From Pseudomonadota bacterium (GTDB lineage: Bacteria > Myxococcota_A > Bradymonadia > UBA4248): a stretch of DNA of 6,127 nucleotides. The translations under genes and the position numbers were made by a program. The stretch is taken from assembly GCA_009786045.1 (NCBI GenBank), contig WQTY01000142.1, positions 1-6,127 of the forward strand, given 5' to 3'. How positions within the stretch are numbered: the first letter of the stretch is position 1; every line of letters starts with the position of its first letter. Below the pieces are notes generated by a model. That model was not told the origin of the DNA, made no database searches, and worked only from the letters and a program-made list of their open reading frames with translations. Below are positions 5,870 through 6,127 of the stretch, piece by piece.

Positions 5870-6127
5870 ATGCGACTAACTACATTCGTGATGATCGTTT
5901 TACTTCTGCTGGCATCCTCGTGTTCGAAGGACAAGGAGAAGTCGGCAGGCACCAGGAGCGATTCGACAGCCAGAACAGTGGATCTCGGTGAAGATGGCGC
6001 CGGATCAGACGATGACCGCCGGGGGGATCGGCGACGCGGGCGTCCGCGCCGGGGCGGACCCGAAGCAGCCGATGGCGCAGATGCACAGATGGCTGCAGAA
6101 CTCAATGCACATGCCCAGCTGGATGCG
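5870..6127 (+). CDS. Small lipoprotein with charged, Arg/Gly-rich mature region (C-terminus beyond window)
   Basis: The frame is open for 86 codons to the right edge. It opens with a textbook lipoprotein signal: one Arg, then a hydrophobic run ending LLLLASSC with Cys18 as lipidated residue. Ser follows the cysteine, which in enterobacterial rules means outer-membrane sorting; whether that holds here is unknown. The mature part is low-complexity and highly charged: KDKEK after the anchor, then DDDRRGDRRRGRPRRGG at 47-63, then an Ala/Asp-rich tail containing Gln and Met. I do not recognise a family, and the visible part may be only a flexible tether ahead of a folded domain. The start is 57 nt after the outer-membrane gene, with no terminator between, so the two are probably co-transcribed and may work together in the envelope. 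Confidence 0.8.
   Translation, partial: MRLTTFVMIVLLLLASSCSKDKEKSAGTRSDSTARTVDLGEDGAGSDDDRRGDRRRGRPRRGGPEAADGADAQMAAELNAHAQLDA

Noticed and set aside
6032..6058. AT-hook-like GRP core in the small lipoprotein
   Set aside because: The protein is exported and lipidated, so DNA binding by this motif is implausible. It is better read as a basic low-complexity patch.
5809..6105. A 98-codon minus-strand open frame
   Set aside because: It is antisense to the lipoprotein gene, which has a ribosome binding site and a lipoprotein signal; the minus product is low-complexity Ser/Arg/Pro.

Overview
This 6.1 kb window is ordinary chromosomal DNA in layout. It carries five genes: three on the minus strand (a cysteine-rich repeat protein cut by the left edge, a serine/threonine protein kinase, and truB) and two on the plus strand (an outer-membrane beta-barrel protein and a small lipoprotein cut by the right edge). 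The two groups diverge from a shared control region of about 200 bp at 3573-3772. I see no rRNA, tRNA, CRISPR array, insertion sequence or phage gene.

The gene content suggests a Gram-negative deltaproteobacterial lineage, Myxococcota or Bradymonadota. The kinase has the myxobacterial-style glycine loop and HRDISPQN catalytic loop. The large outer-membrane protein has the landmarks I associate with TIGR04551, a family I know from that group. The leftmost gene encodes a lipoprotein-like, disulfide-type repeat protein of a style common in these predatory or marine bacteria. Base composition looks moderate to high GC, lower than a typical Myxococcus. The genus cannot be named from the sequence alone.

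Layout: (1) 1-1156, minus, a cysteine-rich repeat protein open through the left edge, with at least seven units of six cysteines, its own ribosome binding site and a plausible promoter. (2) 1157-1359, a gap with that promoter and a weak hairpin. (3) 1360-2610, minus, a tail-anchored Ser/Thr kinase whose ATG overlaps the truB stop by four bases (ATGA). (4) 2607-3545, minus, TruB tRNA pseudouridine-55 synthase. (5) 3573-3772, two opposing, interleaved sigma70-like promoters beside a perfect 15-bp palindrome. (6) 3773-5812, plus, a secreted beta-barrel protein with a long acidic linker. (7) 5870-6127, plus, a lipoprotein start 57 nt downstream with no terminator between, so probably the same transcript.

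Working together: truB and the kinase look translationally coupled, so an RNA-modification housekeeping enzyme and a membrane-tethered signalling kinase are made from one message. The plus-strand pair, a barrel plus a lipoprotein, looks like an envelope operon. The shared control region could coordinate or oppose the two transcripts. The least explained items are the cysteine-rich repeat protein, the palindrome between the divergent promoters, and the truB-kinase coupling.
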